DNA of 64,000 bases from assembly GCF_026017845.1 (NCBI RefSeq), contig NZ_CP100416.1:966453-1030452 (forward strand). Reading direction: 5' to 3'. Source of the DNA: Amycolatopsis mediterranei. Its GTDB lineage: Bacteria; Actinomycetota; Actinomycetes; Mycobacteriales; Pseudonocardiaceae. The first letter of the stretch is position 1, and each line of letters starts with the position of its first letter. The notes below the pieces were generated by a model. The model ran no database searches and was not told the origin of the DNA. It saw only the letters and a program-made list of their open reading frames with translations. Shown here piece after piece: positions 25,257-33,941 of this stretch. The translations under genes and the position numbers were made by a program.

Positions 25257-25715
25257 ATGGGGAAGAGCGGGGCGGACCTCGGTGTGGTGGCCGGGCTCGT
25301 GCGGGCGTCGTTCCTGGTGAACGCCGTCTACGCCGAGTCCGCCCGCGAATACGGGCTCACCGTGCAGCAGGGGCAGCTGCTGTGCGTGCTGATGGCCCGG
25401 CCGTACGGCATGGGCGACCTGGGCGCCACGCTCGGCCTCGAAAAATCCAGCCTCACCGGCCTGGTCGACCGCGCGGTCCGGCGCGGGCTCGTCCGCCGCG
25501 AACCCGACCCGGACGACCGCCGGGCCGTGCACGTCGTCCTGACCGGGGAAGGCCACGAGCTCGCGGAGGACTTCTACGCGGCGACGTGCCGCCGCGTCGA
25601 CGAGCTGGCCGCGGGCCTGAGCACGCCGGACCGCGACCGGCTCGCGGCGCTGCTGGGGACGGTCGTGCGGGAAAACCAAGCCCCGACGGTCTTCCTCGAC
25701 GCCCTTCAGCCCTGA
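25257..25715 (+). CDS. MarR-family repressor
   Basis: The product has 152 residues. The winged helix is clear: LTVQQGQLLCVLMARPYGMGDLGATL then EKSSLTGLVDRAVRRGLVRREPDPDDRRAVHVVLTGEG, where DDRR is the wing. Flanking helices form the dimer interface. It is the second gene of an operon with the LLM oxidoreductase and probably represses it through the palindromes at 24294-24341. Its 3' end overlaps the convergent accE5 stop by 10 bp. Confidence 0.9.
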   Translation: MGKSGADLGVVAGLVRASFLVNAVYAESAREYGLTVQQGQLLCVLMARPYGMGDLGATLGLEKSSLTGLVDRAVRRGLVRREPDPDDRRAVHVVLTGEGHELAEDFYAATCRRVDELAAGLSTPDRDRLAALLGTVVRENQAPTVFLDALQP

Positions 25716-25930
25716 GGCAGACCCGAAGCGCGCCAAGCACCTTCGCCGGGGTGAAGCGGCCGACGCAGCGAAGCAGCGTGATCGCCCCACCACGACGTAC
25801 GCGGCTTCGGCTTCTCCGGCGCCTTCGCGGCCGACGCCGCGGCGACGACCGCCGTCAGCGCCGCCAGCTCGGCGTCGCTCGGGTTTCCGCGGACCACCCG
25901 CAGCAGGGGACGGCTCTCTTCCTCGCTCAC
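25706..25930 (-). CDS. accE5: Acyl-CoA carboxylase epsilon subunit
   Basis: A 74-residue protein starting with GTG at 25930, which overlaps the accD5 stop by 4 nt (GTGA). The pattern [24 protein letters not shown], a short basic/Pro linker and [24 protein letters not shown] is the actinobacterial AccE epsilon subunit. Epsilon binds between AccA3 and AccD5 and raises activity with propionyl-CoA or long-chain acyl-CoA. Coupled translation with the beta subunit would keep them in equal amounts. It hides in a longer shadow frame in which upstream residues are not protein-like. Confidence 0.9.
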   Translation of the reverse strand: MSEEESRPLLRVVRGNPSDAELAALTAVVAAASAAKAPEKPKPRTSWWGDHAASLRRPLHPGEGAWRASGLPQG

Positions 25931-27564
25931 AGCGGGATGTTCCCGTGCTTCTTGGGCGGCAGCGACTCGCGCTTGTTCCGCAGCAGCGACAGCGCCCGCG
26001 CGACGTGGCCGCGGGTGTGCGCCGGCACGATCACCGAGTCGACGTACCCCCGCTCCGCCGCCGCGTACGGGTTCAGCAGCGTGTCCTCGTACTCCTGGAT
26101 CAGCTCGGCGCGCAGCGCGTCGACGTCCCGGCCCTCGTTGTCCGCGTTCGCCAGGGTCTTGCGGTGCACGATGTTCGCCGCGCCCTGGGCCCCCATCACC
26201 GCGACCTGCGCGGTCGGCCACGCCAGGTTGATGTCCGCGCCGAGGTGCTTCGACCCCATGACGTCGTACGCGCCGCCGTAGGCCTTGCGCGTGATGACCG
26301 TGACCAGGGGGACGGTGGCCTCCGCGTAGGCGTAGATCAGCTTCGCGCCGCGGCGGATGATGCCGTTCCACTCCTGGTCGGTGCCCGGGAGGAAGCCCGG
26401 GACGTCGACGAAGGTGAGCACTGGGATGTTGAACGCGTCGCAGGTGCGGACGAACCGCGCGGCCTTCTCGGACGCGTCGATGTCGAGGCAGCCGGCGAAC
26501 TGCGTCGGCTGGTTCGCCACCACGCCGACGCTCTGGCCGTCGACGCGGCCGAAGCCGACGATGATGTTCGGCGCGAACAGCTCGTGGACCTCGAGGAACT
26601 CGCCGTCGTCGACGACGCGGTTGATCACCTCGTGCATGTCGTACGGGGTGTTCGGCGAGTCCGGGATGATCGTGTCGAGCTCGCGGTCGGCGTCGGTGAC
26701 GTCCTCGAAGAAGCCGGCCGGGCTGTCCGACGGTTCGAACACCGGCGCGTCGGAGAGGTTGTTCTGCGGCAGGTAGGAGAGCAGTTCCTTGACGTAGGCG
26801 ATCGCGTCCTCGTCGTCGGAGCCCAGGTAGTGCGCGACGCCGGACTTCGTGTTGTGGGTGCGGCCGCCGCCGAGCTCCTCGAAGGTGACGTCCTCGCCGG
26901 TGACCGTCTTGACGACGTCCGGGCCGGTGATGAACATCTGCGACGTCTCGTCGACCATCACGACGAAGTCGGTCAGCGCGGGGGAGTAGACGTGCCCGCC
27001 CGCGTTCGCGCCCATGATCAGCGAGATCTGCGGGATGACGCCGGAGGCCTGCACGTTGCGGCGGAAGATCTCGCCGTAGAGGCCGAGCGAGACGACGCCC
27101 TCCTGGATGCGCGCGCCGCCGCCCTCGTTGATGCCGATGATCGGGCGGCCGGTCTTGATCGCCAGGTCCATCACCTTGACGATCTTCTCGCCGTAGACCT
27201 CGCCGAGGCTGCCGCCGAAGACGGTGACGTCCTGGCTGAACACGCACACGGGCCGGCCGTCGACCGTGCCGTAGCCGGTGACGACGCCGTCGCCGTAGGG
27301 GCGGTTCTTCTCCTGGCCGAAGTTGGTCGAGCGGTGCCGGGCCAGTTCGTCGAGCTCGACGAACGAGTTCTCGTCGAGCAGCAGCTCGATCCGCTCGCGC
27401 GCGGTCTTCTTGCCCTTGGCGTGCTGCTTCTCCACCGCACGGGCCGAGCCGGCGTGCACCGCCTCGTCGTACCGGCGGTAGAGGTCGGCCAGCTTGCCGG
27501 CCGTGGTGTGGATGTCCGGTTCATCCTCGGGCGGCGTCCCGAGCGGCTCCGTCGCACTGCTCAT
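25927..27564 (-). CDS. accD5: Acyl-CoA (propionyl-CoA) carboxylase beta subunit
   Basis: A 545-residue carboxyltransferase that moves CO2 from biotin on AccA3 to propionyl- or acetyl-CoA. It shows the crotonase-like N-half ([54 protein letters not shown] with the GANAGG oxyanion pair) and C-half ([55 protein letters not shown], where AYGGA is the second oxyanion site). Length and N-terminus match AccD5 of actinomycetes. It is followed by accE5 with a 4-nt overlap. Products feed methylmalonyl-CoA and branched fatty acid or polyketide synthesis. Confidence 0.96.
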   Translation of the reverse strand: MSSATEPLGTPPEDEPDIHTTAGKLADLYRRYDEAVHAGSARAVEKQHAKGKKTARERIELLLDENSFVELDELARHRSTNFGQEKNRPYGDGVVTGYGTVDGRPVCVFSQDVTVFGGSLGEVYGEKIVKVMDLAIKTGRPIIGINEGGGARIQEGVVSLGLYGEIFRRNVQASGVIPQISLIMGANAGGHVYSPALTDFVVMVDETSQMFITGPDVVKTVTGEDVTFEELGGGRTHNTKSGVAHYLGSDDEDAIAYVKELLSYLPQNNLSDAPVFEPSDSPAGFFEDVTDADRELDTIIPDSPNTPYDMHEVINRVVDDGEFLEVHELFAPNIIVGFGRVDGQSVGVVANQPTQFAGCLDIDASEKAARFVRTCDAFNIPVLTFVDVPGFLPGTDQEWNGIIRRGAKLIYAYAEATVPLVTVITRKAYGGAYDVMGSKHLGADINLAWPTAQVAVMGAQGAANIVHRKTLANADNEGRDVDALRAELIQEYEDTLLNPYAAAERGYVDSVIVPAHTRGHVARALSLLRNKRESLPPKKHGNIPL

Positions 27565-27619
27565 GCCACGGGAGCTTAACTACTTGTCGGTCACTTGGCG
27601 TGTGGCGTAGGCAACGTCC

Positions 27620-28414
27620 ATGGACTTCCCGCCGATCCGGACCCTCGCCGCCGCCGACCTGCCCGCGTGCTCCGACCTGGCCGAATCCCGCTCGTGGCCG
27701 CGCGAGCCGCGCAAGTGGACACTGCTGCACGACGTCGGCCGGGTCTTCGGGGTGACCGCGCCGGACGGCGACGGCCTGGCGGCGGCCGCCGTCCTGATGC
27801 GCTTCGGCTCGGTGGCGTCGATCTCGATGGTGCTGGTCGCGGCCCGGTACGAGCGCCGCGGCCTGGGCCGGGCGATCACCGCGCACGCCCTGTCGGCGGC
27901 CGGCGACCGGGTGGTCTGGCTCCACGCGTCGAAGTTCGGCCTGCCGCTGTACGAGTCGATGGGATTCGTGGCCGACGGCGGCTGCCAGGGCCACCTCGGC
28001 ACGTTCGCCGACGACGGCGGGCCGGGGGCGCGGCCGGCGACGGACTTCGAGGAGATCGTGAGCCTGGACGAAACCGCCCACGGCGTGAACCGGCGGCCGC
28101 TGCTGGAACGGCTGGGTGCGGCCTACGCGGTCGACGGCGGCTTCGCGTTCGGGACGGACATCGGCCACGTGACGGTGATCGGCCCGGTCGTCGCGGAGTC
28201 GGAGGAGCAGGCGCGGGCGCTGATCCGCGGGGCGGCCCGGTCGGCGCCGGGCGAGGTGCGGGTGGATCCGGACTTCCGGTTCCCGGCCCTGACCGCGTGG
28301 GTCCGGGAGCGGGACCTGGTCCCCACGGCACCCGCACCGCGCCTGGTCTTCGGCGGACGCGCGCTCCCCGGCGATCCCCGCCGGCGCTTCGCGCCGTTCA
28401 CGCGGGCGGCGTAG
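27620..28414 (+). CDS. GNAT acetyltransferase with C-terminal extension
   Basis: The product has 264 residues. The GNAT domain (about 1-130) shows IRTLAAADLPACSDLAESR, the acceptor strand SISMVLVAARYERRGLGRAIT with the acetyl-CoA loop R-R-G-L-G-R, and LHASKFGLPLYESMGF. The C-terminal 100 residues (HVTVIGPVVAESEEQARALI...) look like the second, degenerate domain found in many actinobacterial N-acetyltransferases. The acceptor is unknown. It starts 55 bp from the divergent accD5 and its 3' end overlaps the convergent response-regulator gene by 17 bp. Confidence 0.88.
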   Translation: MDFPPIRTLAAADLPACSDLAESRSWPREPRKWTLLHDVGRVFGVTAPDGDGLAAAAVLMRFGSVASISMVLVAARYERRGLGRAITAHALSAAGDRVVWLHASKFGLPLYESMGFVADGGCQGHLGTFADDGGPGARPATDFEEIVSLDETAHGVNRRPLLERLGAAYAVDGGFAFGTDIGHVTVIGPVVAESEEQARALIRGAARSAPGEVRVDPDFRFPALTAWVRERDLVPTAPAPRLVFGGRALPGDPRRRFAPFTRAA

Positions 28415-29048
28415 GCCGGACCAGTCCGGATTCGTACGCGGCGATCACCAGCTGCGCCCGGTCGCGGGCGGCGAGCTTGTGCAGCAGGCGGCCGATGTGC
28501 GTCTTCACCGTCGCGATGCCCAAGTGCAGGCGCGCCGCGATCTCGTCGTTCGACAGGCCGCGGGCGATCAGCGTCAGCACCTCCTGTTCGCGCGCGGTCA
28601 CGCCGTCCAGCCGGGTCACCGGGCCCGACGGGAGCCGGGCGAACTCCGCCACCAGGCGCCGCGTCACCGACGGCGCCAGCAGCGCGTCGCCGGACGCCAC
28701 GACCTCGATCGCTGCCAGGAGGTCCGCCGGGCGGGTGTCCTTCAGGAGGAACCCGCTCGCGCCCGCGCGCAGCGCCGAATAGACGTACTCGTCGAGGTCG
28801 AACGTCGTCAGCATCAGCACCCGGACGTCGGTTTCCGCGCAGATCCGGCGGGTCGCCTCGATGCCGTCCATCTCCGGCATCCGGACGTCCATGAGCACGA
28901 CGTCCGGCCGCTCGAGGCGGGTCAGGGCCACCGCCTCGGCGCCGTCGGACGCCTCGCCGACCACTTCGAGGCCCGGTGCGCTGTCGACCAGCACCCGGAA
29001 GCTCCCGCGCAGCAGCGCCTGGTCGTCGGCGATCAGGACGCGGGTCAT
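28398..29048 (-). CDS. NarL/LuxR-family response regulator
   Basis: The product has 216 residues. The receiver domain (1-120) has all key residues: acidic pair in LIADDQALLR, phospho-acceptor in VVLMDVRMP, Thr in LMLTTFD and Lys in GFLLKDTR. The LuxR-type helix-turn-helix (about 148-205) reads LTPREQEVL-like TAREQEVLTLIARGLSNDEIAARLHLGIATVKTHI. The start codon overlaps the stop of the histidine kinase gene by 4 nt (ATGA), so the two form a cognate pair. Target genes are unknown. Confidence 0.94.
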   Translation of the reverse strand: MTRVLIADDQALLRGSFRVLVDSAPGLEVVGEASDGAEAVALTRLERPDVVLMDVRMPEMDGIEATRRICAETDVRVLMLTTFDLDEYVYSALRAGASGFLLKDTRPADLLAAIEVVASGDALLAPSVTRRLVAEFARLPSGPVTRLDGVTAREQEVLTLIARGLSNDEIAARLHLGIATVKTHIGRLLHKLAARDRAQLVIAAYESGLVRPTPPA

Positions 29049-30151
29049 CGGGCCGCCACCGGTTCTTCATAGGGCAGCCGCGCGAAGACGCGGAACCCGG
29101 TTTCGCCGGGCGCCGCGGAGAATTCCCCCGCGTAGACCGCGACGCGTTCGCGCATCCCGATCAGCCCGTGGCCGGGGACGGCATCGCCGCCGCGGCCGTC
29201 GTCGAGCACTTCGATCGTCACCTCGCCGTCGCCGCCGGTGACGTGGATCCGGCACGTCGCCGCACCCGCGTGCTTGACCACATTGGTCAGTGCCTCCTGC
29301 ACGATCCGGTACACCGACTGGCCGACCCCGCCCGGCAGTTCGGTGAGGCCGTCGACGACCAGGTCGACGGCCGGACCCGCCTGCTGCGCGCGTTCGGCGA
29401 GCGCCCGCAGGTCCTCGAGCGACGGCGCGGGCGCCAGCGCCGGGACGCCGGTGCCGTCGCGCAGCACGCCGAGCATGCGCCGCAGCTCGGCCAGGGTCTC
29501 GCGGCTGGTGTCTTCGATGACCCGCAACGCGTCCCGAGCCTGGTCGGGTTGTTCGAGGGCGACGTGGTTGCCGACCGCCGCCTTCACCGCGATCAGGCTC
29601 ATGCTGTGCGCGACGACGTCGTGCATCTCCCGGGCGATCCGCAGCCGCTCCGCCGAAACCGCTTGCTGGGCATGGGTTTCCCGCTCGATCGCGGCGTGCT
29701 CGCGGCGGCCGTGGACGGCGATGCCGAGCGCGAACCCGACGATCAGCGCCGACGCGCCGAAGTTCACCGTCGTCGCCGTGCTCGGGTTCGGCACCGCGAC
29801 GCCGATCACGCCGACGCCGAACAGCCCGGCCGCGAAACCGACCCGGGTCGCGCGGCTGCCGTGGGCCACCACGAAGGTGTACAGCGCACAGCCCGCCGCC
29901 ACGACGGCGATCGCCAGCACCGGCCCGCCGATCGGCACCGCCGCCGCGGTCATCACCAGCGACAGGATGTAGGCGGCCCGCGGCGACCAGCGCCGCAGGA
30001 CGATCGGCACGACGCTCACCACGAGGATGGCCCAGCCGAGCCAGGCGGGCAGCCACAGCGGCAGCGTCCACGCGCCGGCGGCGAGGTTGCCGCCGGCCCC
30101 CAGGGTCAGCACCAGGACGGCCAGCACGTCCAGCACGACGCGAATGCGCAT
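29045..30151 (-). CDS. Sensor histidine kinase, HisKA_3/NarX type
   Basis: The product has 368 residues. Five or six hydrophobic helices fill residues 1-145 with almost no periplasmic domain, so it probably senses a signal in or at the membrane. The HisKA_3 box RLRIAREMHDVVAHSMSLIAVKA holds the phospho-acceptor His, followed by an HATPase domain with N-box QEALTNVVKHA, G1 DDGRGGDAVPGHGLIGMRER. This is the typical actinobacterial partner of NarL-type regulators. Cotranscribed with the regulator at 28398-29048. Confidence 0.94.
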   Translation of the reverse strand: MRIRVVLDVLAVLVLTLGAGGNLAAGAWTLPLWLPAWLGWAILVVSVVPIVLRRWSPRAAYILSLVMTAAAVPIGGPVLAIAVVAAGCALYTFVVAHGSRATRVGFAAGLFGVGVIGVAVPNPSTATTVNFGASALIVGFALGIAVHGRREHAAIERETHAQQAVSAERLRIAREMHDVVAHSMSLIAVKAAVGNHVALEQPDQARDALRVIEDTSRETLAELRRMLGVLRDGTGVPALAPAPSLEDLRALAERAQQAGPAVDLVVDGLTELPGGVGQSVYRIVQEALTNVVKHAGAATCRIHVTGGDGEVTIEVLDDGRGGDAVPGHGLIGMRERVAVYAGEFSAAPGETGFRVFARLPYEEPVAAR

Positions 30152-30185
30152 GAACCGACCGTAATGCGGACCTCCCGCCCGCGCG

Positions 30186-30983
30186 TCAACCTTGGGGCGG
30201 ATGCTCCGCGTAATGCTTCTTCACGGCTTCGACGCGCTCGGGCGGCCAGTCCGGCAGGGTGACGCCGTGGGTGGCGGCGAACAGCTTGTCGAGTTGTTCG
30301 TGGCGCCGGGCCAGCTGCGCCGGGACGTCGTCGCCCGCCGCTTCGGTGAACTCGACCCGGGTCCCCTCGCGGGGGTCCTGGAGCACGTGCCAGCCGGGCT
30401 CGTCCGGCAGCAGGGCCCGGACCTCGTCCACCGGCTTCCAGACGAGGTCGCGGCGGAAGCGGATCGTGCCGTCGTCGAGGACTTCGCCGTCGTCGAGGCC
30501 GAATTCCTCCACATAGGACGCCATCCGCCCGTGCCACTGCTGCGGTTGCGCGAAGTCCTGCCCGGCCAGGCGGGCGGCGAGCGCGTCGAGGCAGACGTCC
30601 CAGCCCGCGGCGGTGCGGCCCGCCGCGAGCTTCGCGATGGCCGGGTCGCCGCGGCCGAAGGTGTGGGTGAACTCCAGGAGGCTGCCGTCGCCGTCGGGGG
30701 AGATCAGCCAGCGCAGCGTGTCGTCGTTCCAGACGAAGGTGAACTCGCGCGGCGGGTCGACGGTGACGACCTGCCCGGTCGTCGTGCTGTCCTGGCCGGG
30801 GAAGGTGAACCGGATCGCGCCGCCGGCCCGCAGCTCGACGGCCACCTTCGCGGGGAACCAGTGCTCGAGCTCCGCCGGGTCGGTGATGGCCCGCCAGACG
30901 CGTTCGGGCGCGTACTTCAGCCGGCGCTCCAGCCGGAGCGCCGGGCGTTCGCCGTCGGTCTGCAGCTTCGCTCGTCCGGACAC
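30186..30983 (-). CDS. SRPBCC (AHSA1-like) domain protein
   Basis: The GTG at 30983 lies just after GGGAGG; upstream codons in the frame are not family-like. The product has 265 residues. The first 140 residues are an AHSA1/START-like fold: LRLERRLKYAPERVWRAITDPAELEHWFPAKV, GGAIRFTF, W...PDGDGSLLEFTHTF and a C-terminal helix GWDVCLDALAARLAG. The remaining 120 residues have a second alpha/beta stretch (TIRFRRDLVWKPVDEVRALL) of unknown role. Such proteins often sit beside a small HTH regulator, and a MarR gene is 54 bp upstream on the same strand. Confidence 0.82.
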   Translation of the reverse strand: MSGRAKLQTDGERPALRLERRLKYAPERVWRAITDPAELEHWFPAKVAVELRAGGAIRFTFPGQDSTTTGQVVTVDPPREFTFVWNDDTLRWLISPDGDGSLLEFTHTFGRGDPAIAKLAAGRTAAGWDVCLDALAARLAGQDFAQPQQWHGRMASYVEEFGLDDGEVLDDGTIRFRRDLVWKPVDEVRALLPDEPGWHVLQDPREGTRVEFTEAAGDDVPAQLARRHEQLDKLFAATHGVTLPDWPPERVEAVKKHYAEHPPQG

Positions 30984-31037
30984 GCGTCCTCCCGTGGGTT
31001 GCCTGTCCCGGTATATAACCACTGAGGAATATGCGGG

Positions 31038-31454
31038 TCAAGCGCCACGGACGGCGGAGACGGCGGCGGCCAGCTCCGGGTCGCTCGCGGCCTTGTCGAG
31101 CGCGGTCCGCAGCACCGCGCAGTACGTCGGCTCGGTCTCGCTGTAGCGCTTGCGGCCGGCGTCGGTGATCACGGAGTAGACGCCGCGGCGGTCGTCTTCG
31201 CACAGGTCGCGGAGGGTCAGGCCGGCGTCTTCGAGGCGGGCGCACATCCGGCTGACCGAGCTCTGGTTGAGGCCGATCGCGTCGGCGAGCTCCTGCATCC
31301 GCAGGCCGCCGCGGGGGCCCGCGACGAGCTTGCCGAGCGCGCGGTACTCGGACAGGCCGAGCCCGTGGCGCCGCTGCAGGGCTTTGGCGAGTTCCTGCTC
31401 GATCCGGGCGTGCAGCACGAGAACGCGGCCCCAGGCCTGTTCGTCGACAGTCAT
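31038..31454 (-). CDS. MarR-family regulator
   Basis: The product has 138 residues: GLGLSEYRALGKLVAGPRGGLRMQELADAIGLNQSSVSRMCARLEDAGLTLRDLCEDDRRGVYSVITDAG is a standard MarR winged helix with a DDRRG wing. It is divergent from the flavodoxin-fold reductase at 31532 and 54 bp upstream of the SRPBCC gene. A dyad at 31502-31519 lies in the shared promoter region, so it likely controls the reductase and its own operon. Confidence 0.9.
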   Translation of the reverse strand: MTVDEQAWGRVLVLHARIEQELAKALQRRHGLGLSEYRALGKLVAGPRGGLRMQELADAIGLNQSSVSRMCARLEDAGLTLRDLCEDDRRGVYSVITDAGRKRYSETEPTYCAVLRTALDKAASDPELAAAVSAVRGA

Positions 31455-31469
31455 CTTCCGGCCTCCTCT

Positions 31470-31519
31470 TGACGTCAGGATAGTCCAGGGACAGTATTTA
31501 TATGTACATGCAAGTACAT
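31470..31519 (+). promoter_or_regulatory. Promoter and dyad upstream of the flavodoxin-fold reductase
   Basis: TTGACG (31470-31475) and CAGTAT (31493-31498) are 17 bp apart. Just downstream ATGTAC-N6-GTACAT (31502-31519) is a perfect dyad, placed where a repressor would block the start of transcription. Confidence 0.55.
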
Positions 31520-31531
31520 GGAGAGGGCGAC

Positions 31532-32095
31532 ATGAGCGATCGCAGCTTCCTGTTCCTGGTAGGCGCCGCGCGGGCCGGGGGCAACACCGAAATGCTGGCC
31601 CGGCTGGCGGCCAAGGAACTGCCCAAGGACGTCGAACAGCGGTGGATCCGGCTGCCGGAGGTGCCGCTGCCGCCGTTCGAGGACCGCCGCCACGGCGCCG
31701 GTTCGCATCCGGAGCCCGGCGAGAACGAACAGCTGCTGATGGACGCGACGTTCGCCGCGACGGACATCGTGATCGTGTCGCCGGTGTACTGGTACTCGGT
31801 GGCGGCGAGCGTGAAGCTCTACCTCGACTACTGGTCGGGCTGGATGCGGCTGCCGGTGGAGTTCAAGCCGCGGATGCGCGGCAAGACGCTGTGGGGCGTG
31901 AGCGTCCTGAGCGAGACGGCGCACGAGGCCAGGCCGCTGATCGGCACGCTGGAACTGTGCGCCGAGTACCTGAGCATGAACTGGGGCGGAGTCCTGCTCG
32001 GCAACGGCAGCCGCCCCGGTGACGTGCTCCTGGACGCCGACGCGACGGCGGCCGCGCGGACGTTCTTCGCCGGCGCGGACCTGGTCACCGCCTAG
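31532..32095 (+). CDS. NADPH-dependent FMN reductase / NAD(P)H oxidoreductase, flavodoxin fold
   Basis: The product has 187 residues starting at the ATG at 31532, which follows GAGAGGGCG; the ATG at 31502 lies inside an operator. The flavodoxin-like fold is shown by LFLVGAARAGGNTEMLARLAA (FMN phosphate loop), ATDIVIVSPVYWYSVAASVKLYLDYW and the late strand NWGGVLLG. Enzymes of this type reduce flavins, quinones or nitro compounds. It is divergent from a MarR regulator and its stop overlaps the convergent TetR stop by 4 bp. Confidence 0.88.
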   Translation: MSDRSFLFLVGAARAGGNTEMLARLAAKELPKDVEQRWIRLPEVPLPPFEDRRHGAGSHPEPGENEQLLMDATFAATDIVIVSPVYWYSVAASVKLYLDYWSGWMRLPVEFKPRMRGKTLWGVSVLSETAHEARPLIGTLELCAEYLSMNWGGVLLGNGSRPGDVLLDADATAAARTFFAGADLVTA

Positions 32096-32664
32096 GTCAG
32101 GACGTCCTTCGCGATCAGGCGCAGGCCACTGGCCAGGTCGGCGCCCGATGGCGCGTGGTCCGGGTCGATCAGCCACTGGAGCATCACGCCCGACAGCAGG
32201 GCCTGGTGCACCGTGCCGGCGGCCCGGGCCTCGGCGCTCCCGTCGTCGAGGCCCTGGAAGAGGTTCGCCAGGCCGTGCCGGGCCAGTTCGACGGCGTTCG
32301 CCAGCTGGGCGCGGACCTGCTCGTCGAGGTCCGGCTGGGCGCAGGCCTCGAAGCTCACCGCCCACATCCGGCGGTGCTCGCCGAACGACTCGATCACGCG
32401 CTGCCAGATCAGCTCGAAGCGCTCGGCCGGTGACGTGTCGGGTGGCGTCTCCACCTGCAGCGTCTTCGCGAGCGTTTCGCCCCACTCCTCGTTCGCCTCG
32501 ATCAGCGCGGCGTTGAGCAACGCCTCGCGCGAGCCGAAGTGGTACCCGATGGCCGCCATGCTGACGTTCGCCGCCGAGGCCAGGTCCCGCACCGTCGTGC
32601 GGGCGTAGCCCTTCTCGTACAGACAGCGCTTCGCGCCGGCCAGCAGTGACTCCTTGTTGCCCAT
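32092..32664 (-). CDS. TetR-family repressor
   Basis: The product has 190 residues. Helix-turn-helix: LLAGAKRCLYEKGYARTTVRDLASA then NVSMAAIGYHFGSREALLNAAL, with the G-Y-H-F recognition helix. The C-terminal domain is helical with a Trp-rich stretch (EHRRMWAVSFEACAQP). It is divergent from the FAD monooxygenase gene across a 77-bp region that holds three copies of TTAGGCGATCG, two of them in inverted orientation, so it very likely represses that gene and itself. Confidence 0.92.
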   Translation of the reverse strand: MGNKESLLAGAKRCLYEKGYARTTVRDLASAANVSMAAIGYHFGSREALLNAALIEANEEWGETLAKTLQVETPPDTSPAERFELIWQRVIESFGEHRRMWAVSFEACAQPDLDEQVRAQLANAVELARHGLANLFQGLDDGSAEARAAGTVHQALLSGVMLQWLIDPDHAPSGADLASGLRLIAKDVLT

Positions 32665-32687
32665 GGCCGCAGCCTAGCACGAATGCC

Positions 32688-32732
32688 TTAGGCGATCGAT
32701 TTAGGCGATCGCATTGCGCGATCGCCTAAATC
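32688..32732. promoter_or_regulatory. TetR operator cluster (three half-sites)
   Basis: TTAGGCGATCG occurs at 32688-32698 and again at 32701-32711 in direct orientation. The second is part of GATTTAGGCGATCG (32698-32711), which is perfectly inverted at 32719-32732 across a 7-nt spacer. Confidence 0.75.
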
Positions 32733-32741
32733 GGGGTTACC

Positions 32742-33941
32742 GTGCTCGGCATGCAGAACAGACGAGTCCTCATCTCCGGCGCGAGCGTCGCCGGCCCCGC
32801 CCTGGCCTTCTGGCTCCGCCGTCACGGCTTCACGCCGACGGTCGTCGAACGCGCTCCCGAGCTGCGCGACGGCGGCTACGCGGTCGACTTCCGCGGCGCG
32901 TCCCTGCAGGTCCTCGACCGGATGGGCCTGCTGGGCGCGGTCGAAGCGGCGGCAACCCGGATGGGCGAAGTGACCTATGTGGACAGTGCGAACCGGCCGC
33001 TGGTGGTCACGCCGCCGACCTACCAGAGCGGCGAACTCGAGATCCTGCGCGGCGACCTCGCACGCATCCTGTACGACGCGACGCGGGACGGCGTCGAGTA
33101 CGTCTTCGGCGATTCCGTCACCGGCATCGCCGAGCACGGCGACGGCGTCACGGTCACCTTCGCCCACGGCGAGCCGCGCGAGTTCGACCTGGTCATCGGG
33201 GCCGACGGGCTGCATTCGAACGTGCGGTCGCTGGCCTTCGGCGAGGAGTCCCGGTTCCGCCGCGACCTCGGCTACTACGTCTCGATCTTCACGGTGCCCA
33301 ACCACCTCGGCCTCGACCGCGCCGGTCGGTTCTACAACGAGCCGAACCGGACCGTCGGCGTCTACAGCGCGCGGGACAACACCGAGGCCAAGGCGCTGTT
33401 CTGGTTCGGCGCCGACCAGCTGGACTACGACCCCCGCGACGCCGCGCAGCAGCGCCGGATCGTCGAGGAGAAGTTCCGTGACGTCGGCTGGGAGACCTCG
33501 ACGCTGCTGGCGGCCATGCGGGAAGCGCCGGACTTCTACTTCGACTCGGCGAGCCAGATCAAGCTGGACTCCTACGCCCGCGGGCGCGTCGCGCTGGTCG
33601 GCGACGCCGCGTACTGCGCCGCGCCGCTCTCGGGGATGGGCACGAGCCTGGCGATCGTCGGCGCGTACGTGCTCGCGGGCGAGCTCGCGGCCGCGGGCGG
33701 CGACCACGCGACGGCGTTCGACGCCTACTCCCGCGAGATGCGCGGCTTCGTCGACGCCTGCCAGAAACTGGCCGAGGGCAACGGGAAGTGGTTCGTCCCG
33801 CCCACGCGCGGGTGGCTGAAGTTCCGCAACCTCAACTACCGGCTGCTGCCGTACCTGCCGTGGCGCAAGCTGATCGAAGAGCTGCCGCTCAAGGCGGGCA
33901 ACGCGATCACGCTGAAGCCGTATCCGGTGGCGCCGGCGTGA
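32742..33941 (+). CDS. FAD-dependent monooxygenase (PHBH fold)
   Basis: The product is about 399 residues. FAD-binding fold with RVLISGASVAGPALAFWLRRHG (GxGxxG variant GASVAG, usual in this subgroup), the middle DG motif DLVIGADGLHSNVRSLAF and the ribityl-site motif GRVALVGDAAYCAAPLSGMGTSLAIVGAYVLA. This is the aromatic/polyketide hydroxylase family; TetX- and RIF-type drug-modifying enzymes are related, so substrate class cannot be fixed. The GTG at 32742 has GGGG 5 nt upstream; the ATG at 32751 is an alternative. Its 3' end overlaps the convergent HxlR gene by 35 bp. Probably controlled by the divergent TetR. Confidence 0.9.
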   Translation: MLGMQNRRVLISGASVAGPALAFWLRRHGFTPTVVERAPELRDGGYAVDFRGASLQVLDRMGLLGAVEAAATRMGEVTYVDSANRPLVVTPPTYQSGELEILRGDLARILYDATRDGVEYVFGDSVTGIAEHGDGVTVTFAHGEPREFDLVIGADGLHSNVRSLAFGEESRFRRDLGYYVSIFTVPNHLGLDRAGRFYNEPNRTVGVYSARDNTEAKALFWFGADQLDYDPRDAAQQRRIVEEKFRDVGWETSTLLAAMREAPDFYFDSASQIKLDSYARGRVALVGDAAYCAAPLSGMGTSLAIVGAYVLAGELAAAGGDHATAFDAYSREMRGFVDACQKLAEGNGKWFVPPTRGWLKFRNLNYRLLPYLPWRKLIEELPLKAGNAITLKPYPVAPA

